From Sphingobium baderi (GTDB lineage: Bacteria; Pseudomonadota; Alphaproteobacteria; Sphingomonadales; Sphingomonadaceae), in contig NZ_CP013264.1 in the NCBI RefSeq assembly GCF_001456115.1, positions 3,242,501-3,306,500 on the forward strand: a stretch of 64,000 nt of DNA, written 5' to 3'. This document shows positions 42,066 through 52,094 of this stretch, one piece after another (the first letter of the stretch is position 1; every line of letters begins with the position of its first letter). The notes under the pieces are model-generated. The model ran no database searches and was not told where the DNA came from. It was given only the letters and a program-made list of their open reading frames with translations. Position numbers and translations under genes: made by a program.

Positions 42066-44481
42066 CGTCCTTTTCGTCACCGCCCTCGCCATAGCGGCCG
42101 CAACGCCTGCGCGGGCGGCGGACAGACAGAATATAAACCTCGCTCCCGGCAGGCTGGGCGAGGCGGCGATCGCGCTCGGCCATCAAACGGGCGCCAGCAT
42201 CGGCATGTCGGATCAGTCGCTCGCAGGCATCGCCACCCCTGCCGTGCGCGGACGGATGTCTGCGGAAGCCGCGCTCAAGCGCCTGCTCAAGGGTAGCCAT
42301 GCCTCCATACGCCGGATCGACGACCGGACGTTCCGTATCGTGCGCGCGTCTCTTCCGGCGCGGCCCATCCCTCATCGTCCCGCCAGCACCGCCGCGCTCC
42401 CGCCAGCGCCGCCGCCAGCGGAGATCATCGTCACCGCTTCCAAGCGTGACGTGCCGCTGCCGCGCTATGCCGGCCTGGTGGACATGGTGAGCGGCGGTCT
42501 GTTCGACAGCGGCGAAGCAGCGGGCGGATCGGCGGCGCTCCTCTCCCGCGTGGCGAGCCTCAGTTCCACCCATGCCGGATCGGGCCGCAACAAGCTCTTC
42601 ATCCGCGCCATCGCGGATTCGGGCGTGGCGGGGCCGACGCAGGCAACGACGGGACAATATCTGGGTGACATGCGCCTCAACTACGCCGCGCCGGACCCGG
42701 ACCTGCGCCTTTACGACATGCGCGGCGTCGAAGTGCTGGAAGGGCCGCAGGGCACGCTTTACGGCGCGGGATCGCTGGGCGGCATCATCCGCATCATTCC
42801 CAATCCGCCCAATCTGGGCGAAACGGGCGGCCAGATTTCGGCGGGCGTCTCCGCCACGCAGCATGGCGATCCGGGCGGCGACCTGGCGGCGGTGCTCAAC
42901 CTGCCCATCGTGCCGGAGAAGATCGCGCTGCGCGTCGTGGGCTATGGCGTGCAGGAGGGCGGCTATATCGACGACCGGTTACGGGATCGCGACGACGTTA
43001 ACCGGACGCGCATCTACGGCACGCGGGCGGCGCTGCGTTTTGCGCCCGACGAGGATTGGACCATCGACCTCAGCGGCCTCTACCAGCGGATCAACGGCCG
43101 GGACGCGCAATATGCCAGCCGAAACAGCGGACGCCTGACACGGGATTCGAGCGTCGCCCAGCCCTATCATTCCGATTATCTGCTCCTCAACGCACGGGTG
43201 GAGCGGCAATGGGACGATATGCGCTTCGTGTCGTCCACCGGCTATGTCCGCAACATCCTCGCCGAAAGCTATGACGCGACCCAGCCCGGCGGACCGCCCG
43301 CCCTGTTCCGACAGAGGAACAAGGTGGAGATTTTTTCGACCGAAAACCGGCTGGTGCGCGATCTGGACAATGGGCTGGGCTGGATATTGGGCGCATCCTA
43401 TCTCGAAAGCACGTCCGACATCCGCCGGTCGCTCACATCCTATGGCACGGCGGCTTTCCAACCGCAGATCATTCCCGGCGTCCCCATGTTCGGGCGGGGC
43501 ATGGCGGCGACAGCAACAGGCGTGCGTAACCGGATCAAGGAAGCGACGATCTTCGCCGAAGCCTCATTCGAACCGGTCAAGGGGCTGATCGCCACGCTGG
43601 GCGGACGGCTGACCAACAGCCGCCTGTCGGGTGAGGCGAACGATCCCATCTCCCTGCTCGCCGCGGCCGATATCGCCTATGCCGAAGCGCAGGCCAACCG
43701 CGGCGAAACCATGTTCCTGCCTTCCGCCTCGGTGCTGAGCGACGCCCTGCCCGGCATCACGCTCTACGCGCGGTTTCAACAGGGGTTTCGTCCTGGCGGT
43801 CTGGCCGTGGACGACCAGCGCATCGAACGCTTCCGCAATGATCGCGTCTCGACGCTGGAAGCGGGTTTCCGCAAAGGCGTGCCCGGCCGCGATCCCGTGG
43901 CGATTTCCGCCAACATCGCCTATACGGACTGGCGCGACATCCAGGCGGACGTGACCGACCGGATCGGGCTGCCGACCACGGCCAATATCGGCGACGGCCG
44001 CATCTATACGATAGAGGGACGCGTGGTGCTGCGCCCCATGCCGAAGATCACGCTCGACGCCAGCATGATCTACAATGACAGCCGCCTCGATCAGCCCGCG
44101 CAGTTCCTGCGGACGCTCTCCTATGACGGCCGCAGGCTTTCGCTGCCCAATGTCGCTGATCTCAGCGGGCGGCTGGCGGTCGACTATCGCACGCCGGTAA
44201 GCGACCTCCTCTCGCTCCATCTGTCGGCCTCCGCACGCTATGTCGGAAAATCGCGGCTGGGCGTCGGCCCGATATTGGGCCGCACCCAGGGCGATTATGT
44301 CGACACCGCCTTTTCCGCCAGCCTGACGCGCGGCCCCATGCAATGGTCGCTTTCCCTGTCCAATCTGTTCGACAGCAACGGAAACCGCTTTTCGCTGGGA
44401 ACGCCCTTCGACCTGCACAGCGATTATTATACGCCGCTGCGGCCGCGCACCGTCCGCGTCGGGCTTGATTTCGCCTTCTGA
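42049..44481 (+). CDS. TonB-dependent receptor with N-terminal STN signalling domain
   Basis: An 810-residue outer-membrane receptor. The signal peptide ends near PARAADR (residue about 24). An STN domain (about 26-100) ends with FRIVRASL, as in FecA-type transducers. The TonB box is EIIVTASKRD, followed by the plug (VEVLEGPQGTLYGAGSLGGIIRIIP) and a long beta-barrel ending in VRVGLDFAF. The start is ATG 42049 after AGAAGGGG. The ligand is unknown; many sphingomonad receptors of this form transport non-siderophore nutrients. Confidence 0.92.
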   Translation: MVRKADVLFVTALAIAAATPARAADRQNINLAPGRLGEAAIALGHQTGASIGMSDQSLAGIATPAVRGRMSAEAALKRLLKGSHASIRRIDDRTFRIVRASLPARPIPHRPASTAALPPAPPPAEIIVTASKRDVPLPRYAGLVDMVSGGLFDSGEAAGGSAALLSRVASLSSTHAGSGRNKLFIRAIADSGVAGPTQATTGQYLGDMRLNYAAPDPDLRLYDMRGVEVLEGPQGTLYGAGSLGGIIRIIPNPPNLGETGGQISAGVSATQHGDPGGDLAAVLNLPIVPEKIALRVVGYGVQEGGYIDDRLRDRDDVNRTRIYGTRAALRFAPDEDWTIDLSGLYQRINGRDAQYASRNSGRLTRDSSVAQPYHSDYLLLNARVERQWDDMRFVSSTGYVRNILAESYDATQPGGPPALFRQRNKVEIFSTENRLVRDLDNGLGWILGASYLESTSDIRRSLTSYGTAAFQPQIIPGVPMFGRGMAATATGVRNRIKEATIFAEASFEPVKGLIATLGGRLTNSRLSGEANDPISLLAAADIAYAEAQANRGETMFLPSASVLSDALPGITLYARFQQGFRPGGLAVDDQRIERFRNDRVSTLEAGFRKGVPGRDPVAISANIAYTDWRDIQADVTDRIGLPTTANIGDGRIYTIEGRVVLRPMPKITLDASMIYNDSRLDQPAQFLRTLSYDGRRLSLPNVADLSGRLAVDYRTPVSDLLSLHLSASARYVGKSRLGVGPILGRTQGDYVDTAFSASLTRGPMQWSLSLSNLFDSNGNRFSLGTPFDLHSDYYTPLRPRTVRVGLDFAF

Positions 44482-44577
44482 ACGCCGGGTGAATATTTCA
44501 GGACGGGTTTGATCGGACGGCAGCGTCCCTCTCGCACAGGCGCACGAAAGAAAGCGCGCCCACGCAGAGGAGACATC

Positions 44578-47500
44578 ATGCGACATCTCTTGGCCTGCAC
44601 GGCCATCACGCCCGTTCTGGCGGCCCTGGCGGCTGCTCCTGCTTCGGCGGAAACCAAGATCGATTCCAGCACGACCACGGCGGTCAAGACTTCCACCGTC
44701 GCCAATGGCGCGGCGGACGACATCAATGTCACGTCGGGCGGCTCCATCAAGCTGACCAGCGGCGCGGCCATCACGATGGACAGCAACAACAAGGTCACTA
44801 ATGCGGGCACGCTGACGATCAACGACGCCAACAATGTGACCGGCATCATCGTGGCCCCCGGCACGACGGGCGCCATCACCAACAGCGGCACGATCACGCT
44901 GACGGAAGATTATACCGCCAAGGACGACGACGATGACGGCGATCTGGACGGCCCCTTCGCCAAGGGATCGAACAAGAAGGGCATCTGGGTCCAGTCCGGC
45001 ACTGCCCATAACGGCGCGATCGACCATAGCGGCACCATCACGATCGAGGGCAATCAATCGGCGGGCATCCGCCTGGACGCCCCGCTGACGGGTAATCTTT
45101 CCACCAGCGGCACGATCAATGTGGTGGGCGACAACAGCTATGGCGTGCTTGCCAATGACGTGACCGGCAACGTCACGCTGCGTGGATCGACCACCGTGCA
45201 GGGCGCGAACAGCGTCGGCGCGGCGTTGCTGGGGGATGTCGACGGCGCGATCAAGATTCAGGGCACCATCGCCAGTTCCGGCTATCGTTCCACCACTCGG
45301 CCCGCCGATACCAGCAAGCTGGATGCCGACGACCTGCTTCAGGGCGGTTCGGCGGTTCGCATCGCGGGCAATGTGACGGGCGGCATCATCTTCGACGTTC
45401 CCCCCACCCGCACCGACCAGGATGATGAGGACGATACCGACATCGATGATGACGGCCTGACCGACAGCAACGAAGGCAGCGCCTCCATCCTCACTTATGG
45501 TTCGGCCGCCGCGGTCCAGATCGGCGCGGCGGATCGCGACACCAGCATCGGCGCCGTCGCTGCGGAAAGTTCCGGATACGGCCTGATCGTGAAGGGCGCG
45601 ATCGGCGGCGCCGGCGTCTATGATGGCGTCGACGCCAATGGTCTGGTCATCGGCGGGCTGGGCGGCGACGTCACCGTTGCAAAAGGCGTGCTCGTCGCAG
45701 GGTCTATTTCCGCCACATCCTATGACAGCAACGCGACCGCGCTGCGCCTTGGATCGGGGGCCACAGCGGACAAGTTGGAGATTTCCGGCACCGTGGGCGC
45801 GAACGGCTCCAGCAAGGACGGCACCTCCGCCCGCGGCATCGTGATCGATGCGGGCGCACATGCCAGCACCATTGCCGTCAGCGGCACGGTGCAGGCCAAG
45901 GCGGGCAGCGATGAAAAAGGCACGGCGGTCGCCATTGTCGATTCGTCCGGCACCGTTTCCACCCTGACCAACAGCGGCAAGATCAGCGCGACAGGCGGCA
46001 AGGCCGGATCGAATGTCGCCATCGACCTCAGCGCCAACAGCAGCGGCGTGACATTGGGACAATCCCTGGCGTCGGAAAAGGCCGATGCGCCGTCCATCGT
46101 CGGCGATGTCCGGCTGGGATCGGGCAATGACGTCATGACCGTATCGGCGGGATCGGTCGCCGGTAACATCAGCATGGGCGCGGGCGATGACAGCCTGGCC
46201 CTGTCGGGCAGCGCCAGCCATAGCGGCAACATCTCTTTCGGCGCGGGGACCGGCACGCTCAGCCTTACCAACACGTCGAAAGTGACCGGCGACGTCGACT
46301 TTGCGGGCCAGGGCAGCAGCATGACGCTGTCCGACACGGCGAGCTTCACCGGAAAACTGCTGAACAGCGGCCAGACCGCGCTGGTGCTAAGCGGCGGCAC
46401 GCTCAATGCCACCAACACCGGATCGATCGCGCTGGCCTCGCTTCAGGCTGGCTCCGGCTCCATCATCGGCGTGACCATCGACGGCGCGAACGGGACGCAC
46501 ACCACCTATGACGTGGCCGGTGCGGCCAGCTTCGCGGACGGCTCGCAGGTCAAGGCGACCATGACCAACGTCAAGGGCGCGGCGGGCGATTATGTCATCG
46601 TCCGGGCTGGATCGCTCAACGGTTCGCCCTCGCTGTCCGGCACGACACTGCTTCCCTATATGTTCAAGGGTAGCGTAACCGCCGACAACGGCACGGGCGA
46701 AGTCACCCTGAGCGTCGCGGCGAAAAGCGTGACGGAGCTTGGCCTGTCCGGCTCCCAGGCGCGCGCCTATCAGGCGGTCTTCAACGCGCTCGACAATGAC
46801 AGCGCGGTCGCCAACGCCTATCTGGCGGTCGCGGACGGCGATGCGCTCAAGGCCAATCTGCAACAGATGCTGCCGGATCATGCGGGCGGCACGTTCGAAG
46901 CGGTCACATCCGGTTCCCGCGCCACCGCGCGCATCCTCTCCGATCCGGGCGGCATCTATCGCACCAAGGACGGACGGCTGGGCTTCTGGCTGCAACAGGT
47001 CGCATTCGGCAGTTCCAAGAGCGTGGGCAACACCGCATCCTATGACATCAACGGCTGGGGCGCGAATGCGGGCGTCGAATATCTGACTGGCATCGGCGCG
47101 TTCGGCGGCTCCTTCGCCTATATCCACGGCAGCGATTCCAAGGGCGGCAGCAACCTTGCGGTCGATTCCGACCAGTTCGAACTGGCGGCGCACTGGCGTG
47201 GCGATTTCGGTCCGCTTCAGGCCTTTGCCCGCGTCTCGGCCGCGCATATCGACTTCACGGGCACACGTCGTTTCGCCAGCGGGACCGTATCGCGCTCAAC
47301 CGAGGGCGACTGGTCGGGCAAGCTCTATTCCGCCACGGCGGGCGTCTCTTATGAGAAACGGATGGGCCGCCTGTCGCTGCGTCCGGCGGCCGGGATCGAC
47401 TATTACCGCCTCAAGGAAAAGGGCTATGTCGAAAGCGGCGGCGGCGATGCGTTCAACCTGACCGTGCTCGGCCGCACCAGCGACGAACTGACAGCCAACG

Positions 47501-47799
47501 GCACCGTCACGGCCGGCTATGATTTCGGCAGCCTCGATCCGCAGGAAGGCTGGGTCCGCTTCGAACTGGAGGGCGGACGCCGCCAGATCATCGGCGGATC
47601 GCTGGGTGACACCGTGGCCTATTTCAAGGGCGGCGAGCAGTTCACGCTGGTCGCGGATGATCGCACCAATGGCTGGACCGGGCGCGCGCGCCTGATCGGC
47701 GGCACCGACAGCTTCCGCGTGGGCGGAGAGTTCAGCGCCGAGGAACAGCAAAACCACGTCGCCATAGCATTTCGCGCGACGGTAAACTTCATCCTGTGA
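44578..47799 (+). CDS. Autotransporter with Asp-rich passenger repeats
   Basis: A 1073-residue type Va secreted protein. Signal peptide 1-24 (ends PASAE). The passenger is Ser/Thr/Gly/Ala-rich with short beta-helical repeats (GTITI..., ITNSGTITL, SGTINVVGD). Two strongly acidic runs lie near residues 115-125 (DDDDDGDLDG) and 280-300 (DTDIDDDGLTDSNEG), the latter of the thrombospondin type 3-like calcium-binding form. The C-terminal barrel begins near residue 800 and ends in FRATVNFIL. ATG 44578 is preferred because AGAGGAGA lies 3-10 nt upstream. The gene is 96 nt after the TonB receptor and may be controlled by the same sigma factor. Confidence 0.88.
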   Translation: MRHLLACTAITPVLAALAAAPASAETKIDSSTTTAVKTSTVANGAADDINVTSGGSIKLTSGAAITMDSNNKVTNAGTLTINDANNVTGIIVAPGTTGAITNSGTITLTEDYTAKDDDDDGDLDGPFAKGSNKKGIWVQSGTAHNGAIDHSGTITIEGNQSAGIRLDAPLTGNLSTSGTINVVGDNSYGVLANDVTGNVTLRGSTTVQGANSVGAALLGDVDGAIKIQGTIASSGYRSTTRPADTSKLDADDLLQGGSAVRIAGNVTGGIIFDVPPTRTDQDDEDDTDIDDDGLTDSNEGSASILTYGSAAAVQIGAADRDTSIGAVAAESSGYGLIVKGAIGGAGVYDGVDANGLVIGGLGGDVTVAKGVLVAGSISATSYDSNATALRLGSGATADKLEISGTVGANGSSKDGTSARGIVIDAGAHASTIAVSGTVQAKAGSDEKGTAVAIVDSSGTVSTLTNSGKISATGGKAGSNVAIDLSANSSGVTLGQSLASEKADAPSIVGDVRLGSGNDVMTVSAGSVAGNISMGAGDDSLALSGSASHSGNISFGAGTGTLSLTNTSKVTGDVDFAGQGSSMTLSDTASFTGKLLNSGQTALVLSGGTLNATNTGSIALASLQAGSGSIIGVTIDGANGTHTTYDVAGAASFADGSQVKATMTNVKGAAGDYVIVRAGSLNGSPSLSGTTLLPYMFKGSVTADNGTGEVTLSVAAKSVTELGLSGSQARAYQAVFNALDNDSAVANAYLAVADGDALKANLQQMLPDHAGGTFEAVTSGSRATARILSDPGGIYRTKDGRLGFWLQQVAFGSSKSVGNTASYDINGWGANAGVEYLTGIGAFGGSFAYIHGSDSKGGSNLAVDSDQFELAAHWRGDFGPLQAFARVSAAHIDFTGTRRFASGTVSRSTEGDWSGKLYSATAGVSYEKRMGRLSLRPAAGIDYYRLKEKGYVESGGGDAFNLTVLGRTSDELTANGTVTAGYDFGSLDPQEGWVRFELEGGRRQIIGGSLGDTVAYFKGGEQFTLVADDRTNGWTGRARLIGGTDSFRVGGEFSAEEQQNHVAIAFRATVNFIL

Positions 47800-47894
47800 C
47801 GTCTTGAAGATGAACCGGCGGGTCGAACCCCAGACCCTCCAGATCCGCCGGTCACGCCATGTCCCCTCCCCCGGGGATCATGGCCTTGAAAGGG

Positions 47895-47934
47895 AAAGGG
47901 CGCCGTCCCCCATGACGGCGCCCTTTCTTTTTTT
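47895..47934 (+). terminator. Strong rho-independent terminator after the autotransporter
   Basis: The 13-bp perfect stem AAAGGGCGCCGTC / GACGGCGCCCTTT with a 6-nt loop is followed by CTTTTTTTT. It ends the sigma/FecR/receptor/autotransporter unit and is the most canonical terminator seen here. Confidence 0.9.
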
Positions 47935-48149
47935 GCAGATTATGCCGTTTTGAAACCTGTGCCGAATGGTGGGCTTGGGTGGATTGCGGGCATAATTTTA
48001 TCCCTCGCCCCTTGGGAGTCGGCCTGAGGCGCGTAACACTGGCCGAGCTTGCGGAGACTAGGCGGCTTGCTGGCTGGTCGTATCTGGGTGAGGGGGCATG
48101 GGCCGCTCGCTGGATAGCGCGCAGCTTCGCCTTCCTCCCCCTTTTCCAA

Positions 48150-48169
48150 CTTCTCCCCAGGGGGAGAAG
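48150..48169. repeat. Short palindrome CTTCTCCCC-AG-GGGGAGAAG
   Basis: A 9-bp perfect inverted repeat with a 2-nt spacer sits about 60 nt beyond the end of gatB on its downstream side. It may act as the gatB terminator/processing hairpin, although it lacks a T-run on the minus-strand side. Similar G/C-rich hairpins occur in intergenic regions of this window. Confidence 0.4.
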
Positions 48170-48229
48170 CGAAAAAGAACATCCGCAACTAGCCCCAAAC
48201 CAGCCGACATGGAACCAAGGCTTGTTCCG

Positions 48230-49726
48230 TCAGCCCAGCGCCTTCTTCAGCAGTTCGTTCACCACCTGCGGATTGGCCTTGCCCTGCATCGCCTTCATGG
48301 TCTGTCCCACGAAGAAGCCGAACAGCGCTTCCTTGCCGCCCCGATATTGCTCGACCTTGTCGCCATTGTCGGCCAGCACCTTGGCCACCGCCGCCTCGAT
48401 CGCGCCGGTGTCGCTGGTCTGTTTGAGGCCCTTTTCCTCGACGATCTTCGCGGGTTTCCCGCCGGTTTCGAGCATGATCTCGAACACCTGCTTGGCGATG
48501 GTGCCCGAAATCGTGCCGTCCGCGACCAGCGCCAGCAGTTCCGAGCCATCCTCCGGCGTCACGGGGCTGTCCTCCAGCGTCCGCCCAAGCCGGTTGAGCG
48601 CGCCATAAAGCTCCGACAGCAGCCAGTTGGCCGAAGCCTTGGCCACTGCGCCCTCGCTCTTCTTCTGGATGCGCGCGCCTTCGGCCAGCAGCGCCTCGAA
48701 CCAGCGCGCGGTATCCGCGTCGGCCGTCAACGTGGCGGCATTATAGGCGCTCAGCCCCAGATCCTGTTCATAACGCTTGCGCTTGGCGTCCGGCAGTTCC
48801 GGCAGCGACTGGCGGCATTCCTCCAGAAACGCATCCTCCAGTTCCAGCGGCAACAGGTCCGGGTCGGGGAAATAGCGATAGTCATGCGCGTCTTCCTTCG
48901 ACCGCATGGAGCGCGTTTCATTCTTGTCCGGATCATAGAGGCGGGTTTCCTGCACCACCGTGCCCCCGGCCTCCAGCACATCGACCTGACGGCTCGCTTC
49001 ATATTCGACCACCGCCATGACGAAGCGGACCGAATTGACGTTCTTCGTCTCTGTGCGAGTCCCGAACGCTTCTCCCGGCTTGCGGACCGAAACGTTCACG
49101 TCGGCGCGCATCGACCCCTGATCCATATTGCCGTCGCACGACCCGACATAGCGCAGAATCGTTCTCAGCTTTGACAGATAAGCCCCTGCTTCGGCAGGAG
49201 AACGCATATCCGGCTTCGACACGATCTCCATCAGTGCCACGCCCGAACGGTTGAGGTCGACATAGGAGCGCGTCGGATGCTGATCGTGCATCAGCTTGCC
49301 TGCATCCTGTTCGACATGGATGCGTTCGATGCCGATCACCTTGGTTTGCGCGTCGGGGTTCTTTTCATCGAGATTGATCTCGATCTCGCCCTCGCCCACG
49401 ATGGGGTGATAAAGCTGGCTGATCTGATATCCCTGCGGCAGATCGGCGTAGAAATAATTCTTGCGGTCGAAACGCGACCATTTGTTGATCTGGGCATTGA
49501 TCGCCATGCCGGTCCGCACCGCCTGTCGGATGCATTCGCGGTTCGGCACGGGCAACATGCCCGGCATCGCCGCGTCGACCAGGCTCACCTGCGTGTTCGG
49601 CTCCGCCCCGAAAGCGGTCGCCGCCCCGGAAAAGAGCTTCGCGTTGCTCGTCACCTGCGCGTGGACCTCCAGGCCGATCACGACTTCCCACTCGCCGGTT
49701 GCGCCCTGAATGCGATAGCTGCTCAT
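48230..49726 (-). CDS. gatB: Aspartyl/glutamyl-tRNA amidotransferase subunit B
   Basis: A 498-residue GatB: with GatA and GatC it converts misacylated Glu-tRNA-Gln (and Asp-tRNA-Asn) to the correct aminoacyl-tRNA. The start [45 protein letters not shown] and the C-terminal YqeY-like domain ending [10 protein letters not shown] are typical. The ATG at 49726 overlaps the upstream small membrane-protein gene by 4 nt, so translation is coupled to it rather than to gatA. Confidence 0.96.
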   Translation of the reverse strand: MSSYRIQGATGEWEVVIGLEVHAQVTSNAKLFSGAATAFGAEPNTQVSLVDAAMPGMLPVPNRECIRQAVRTGMAINAQINKWSRFDRKNYFYADLPQGYQISQLYHPIVGEGEIEINLDEKNPDAQTKVIGIERIHVEQDAGKLMHDQHPTRSYVDLNRSGVALMEIVSKPDMRSPAEAGAYLSKLRTILRYVGSCDGNMDQGSMRADVNVSVRKPGEAFGTRTETKNVNSVRFVMAVVEYEASRQVDVLEAGGTVVQETRLYDPDKNETRSMRSKEDAHDYRYFPDPDLLPLELEDAFLEECRQSLPELPDAKRKRYEQDLGLSAYNAATLTADADTARWFEALLAEGARIQKKSEGAVAKASANWLLSELYGALNRLGRTLEDSPVTPEDGSELLALVADGTISGTIAKQVFEIMLETGGKPAKIVEEKGLKQTSDTGAIEAAVAKVLADNGDKVEQYRGGKEALFGFFVGQTMKAMQGKANPQVVNELLKKALG

Positions 49727-50142
49727 TTGTTCATGTTCCGATGATGAATATAGTTGATCGTGGTCAGGACTGCATTGCTGCCGAGCAGGCCAAAGACCCA
49801 ACATGCCGTCAAGACGCGCAGGACGACAACCTCAAAACCCAGTTCGGCGCCGACATGATGGGCGAGCAGCGCCGCCGCCAATGCGCCAGCCAGGAAAAGC
49901 CCGCCCATCCAAAATTCGCCGCGCAGGATGACCGCATTGCCCACGCACAGCCCCAGGATGAAGAGTGCGATGAGGACGAAGAATTTGGCGAGCAGCACAT
50001 GGTCGAACGGCCGATTGTCGATGTCGGTCAGCGAATTGCCGATATAGGCGCTCAAGATCGCGCCGAAAGCGACGTTCAGCGCATTCTGCGCCTCCCGCAG
50101 CACTTCGACATTACGTTCCCGAAAACCGCCCGATCTCACCAC
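49723..50142 (-). CDS. Small membrane protein encoded between gatA and gatB
   Basis: A 139-residue protein with four predicted helices: [62 protein letters not shown] and [23 protein letters not shown]. The N-terminus is charged and a short polar tail ([10 protein letters not shown]) ends the protein. The start is GTG 50142 (or the adjacent GTG 50139) behind GGAGCAAGC. I do not recognise the family. It has a 39-nt gap from gatA and an ATGA overlap with gatB, so it is a real member of the gat operon. Confidence 0.75.
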   Translation of the reverse strand: MVRSGGFRERNVEVLREAQNALNVAFGAILSAYIGNSLTDIDNRPFDHVLLAKFFVLIALFILGLCVGNAVILRGEFWMGGLFLAGALAAALLAHHVGAELGFEVVVLRVLTACWVFGLLGSNAVLTTINYIHHRNMNK

Positions 50143-50181
50143 GCTTGCTCCGATGCCGGCCGAGTCAGCGACCCGCCGCGA

Positions 50182-51684
50182 TTACCACCACTTGCTCGGC
50201 CGCGCGACGAAGCCCGCCCGTTCTTCGATCGCCAGACCCGCGTTCAGCACGGTTTGCTCGTCCAGCGCCCTGCCGATGATCTGCAAGCCCAGCGGCAACC
50301 CCTGCGTGTCCAGCCCGCCCGGCACCGCCATCGCGGGCAGTCCGGCAAGCGACGCGGGCACCGTGAACACATCGTTCAGATACATGGCCAGCGGATCGGC
50401 CTGCTTCTCGCCCAGCGCGAAGGAGGCGCTCGGCGCTGTCGGCGTCAGCAGCAGGTCGCACTTTTCGAAAGCCAGTTCGAAATCGCGCGCGATCAGCGCC
50501 CGGACCTTCTGCGCCTGCGTATAATAAGCGTCGTAGAAGCCCGCCGACAGCACATAGGTGCCGATCATGATCCGGCGCTTGACCTCCGGCCCGAACCCCG
50601 CGGCACGGGTCGCGGCATACATGTCCTGCAAGCCCGCCCCGTCCGGCAAGTCGCGCTGCCCATAGCGCACCCCGTCATAGCGCGCGAGGTTCGAAGAAGC
50701 CTCCGCCGGCGCGATGATATAATAGGTCGGCAGCGCATATTGCGTATGCGGCAGCGACACCTCGACCACTTCCGCGCCCGCATCCTTCAGCCATTCGATG
50801 CCCCGGTCCCACAGCGCCGCGATTTCCGCATTCAGGCCGTCGGGGCGATATTCCTTGGGAATGCCAACCTTCCTGCCGCGCAGGTCGCTCGAAAGCCCCG
50901 CTTCCCACTGCGGCACCGCCAGATCGAGCGAAGTCGAATCCTTGGGATCGAAGCCCGACATCGTTTCCAGCAGGATGGCATTGTCCCGCACCGTCCGCGC
51001 CATCGGCCCCGCCTGATCGAGCGACGAAGCGAACGCCACGATCCCCCAGCGCGAGCAGCGGCCATAGGTCGGCTTGATCCCCGAAATGCCCGTGAAAGCC
51101 GCGGGCTGACGGATCGATCCGCCCGTATCGGTCCCCGTCGCCGCCGGGCAGAGCCGCGCCGCGATCGCCGCCGAAGACCCGCCCGAAGACCCGCCGGGCG
51201 CCAGCGCGGCATTATCCCCGCCCTTGCGCTTCCAGGGAGAGATCACATTGCCGAAATAGCTCGTCTCGTTGGACGACCCCATGGCGAACTGGTCGAGGTT
51301 CAGCTTCCCCAGCATCCCCGCGCCCGCATCCCACAGCTTCTTCGACACGGTGGATTCATAGGTCGGCGTAAAGCCTTCCAGCATGTGCGACGCGGCGGTG
51401 GTCTGCACGCCCTCGGTGCAGAACAAATCCTTCATGCCGATGGGCACGCCCGCCAGCGGCTTCAAAGCCTCGCCCGCCGCCTTCGCCCTGTCGGCGGCAT
51501 CGGCGGCTGCCAGAGCCTTTTCCGGCGTCTCGACGATAAAGGCATTGAGCGCCTTCGCCGCGGCCACATTGGCGTTGAACGCCTCGGCCACTTCGCGCGC
51601 CGAAAAAGCGCCGCCACGAAAGCCGTCGCGGATTTCCGCGACCGTCAGATCGGTCAAAGCGTTCTTATCTGTGGAATTCGGCAT
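50182..51684 (-). CDS. gatA: Aspartyl/glutamyl-tRNA amidotransferase subunit A
   Basis: A 500-residue amidase-signature protein that supplies ammonia from glutamine. The Ser-cisSer-Lys triad is visible: Lys in [10 protein letters not shown], the glycine/serine loop [14 protein letters not shown] and the nucleophile Ser in [12 protein letters not shown]. The length matches bacterial GatA. The ATG overlaps the gatC stop by one base (TAATG), indicating coupling. Confidence 0.96.
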   Translation of the reverse strand: MPNSTDKNALTDLTVAEIRDGFRGGAFSAREVAEAFNANVAAAKALNAFIVETPEKALAAADAADRAKAAGEALKPLAGVPIGMKDLFCTEGVQTTAASHMLEGFTPTYESTVSKKLWDAGAGMLGKLNLDQFAMGSSNETSYFGNVISPWKRKGGDNAALAPGGSSGGSSAAIAARLCPAATGTDTGGSIRQPAAFTGISGIKPTYGRCSRWGIVAFASSLDQAGPMARTVRDNAILLETMSGFDPKDSTSLDLAVPQWEAGLSSDLRGRKVGIPKEYRPDGLNAEIAALWDRGIEWLKDAGAEVVEVSLPHTQYALPTYYIIAPAEASSNLARYDGVRYGQRDLPDGAGLQDMYAATRAAGFGPEVKRRIMIGTYVLSAGFYDAYYTQAQKVRALIARDFELAFEKCDLLLTPTAPSASFALGEKQADPLAMYLNDVFTVPASLAGLPAMAVPGGLDTQGLPLGLQIIGRALDEQTVLNAGLAIEERAGFVARPSKWW

Positions 51685-51971
51685 TATTCGATCACCTTGG
51701 GCACCGCGAAAAAGCCATGTTCGGCCTGTGGCGCGTTCGCCAGCACCTTGTCGCGCACATCGCCGTCAGTCACGACGTCCTCGCGCAGGCGCTGATGGTT
51801 GGGGATGACGGCGGTCATCGGCTGAACGCCGGTCACGTCCACCTCACCCAGTTGCTCCACCCATCCCAGGATGTTGTTGAGTTCGGGCACCATGGCCTGC
51901 GCTTCGGCATCGCTCACCGAAATGCGTGAGAGGCTGGCGATCTTCTTGACGGTCTGAAGGTCTATAGACAT
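51684..51971 (-). CDS. gatC: Aspartyl/glutamyl-tRNA amidotransferase subunit C
   Basis: A 95-residue GatC that stabilises GatAB. The hallmark is [42 protein letters not shown], and it ends in FFAVPKVIE. It is the first gene of the gat operon, with a 123-nt divergent region to the DUF3089 gene. Confidence 0.95.
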   Translation of the reverse strand: MSIDLQTVKKIASLSRISVSDAEAQAMVPELNNILGWVEQLGEVDVTGVQPMTAVIPNHQRLREDVVTDGDVRDKVLANAPQAEHGFFAVPKVIE

Positions 51972-52094
51972 GGCTCGCCGCTAGCATCCGCACCTGCCCG
52001 CTTCAAGCCGTTTCGCGACTTGCCAGCGCCCCGCCCTTGCGCCAGACAGGCCGCGACGCACAGGGCCGCCGCGCCCACGCAACGGAGAGCATGG

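Larger units (their letters stand above)
47800..48229. other. 430-bp gap between the autotransporter and gatB
   Basis: The gap holds the strong terminator above, a weak 7-bp inverted repeat near 47836-47858 (CCGGCGG/CCGCCGG) and a small palindrome at 48150-48169. Several frames are open across it, but they read into gatB antisense, with no ribosome-binding site or protein-like composition. Confidence 0.5.

Noticed and set aside
43564..46221. An 885-codon minus-strand frame opposite the TonB receptor and autotransporter
   Set aside because: Shadow of two genes with clear domains and a signal peptide; no ribosome-binding site or recognisable protein.
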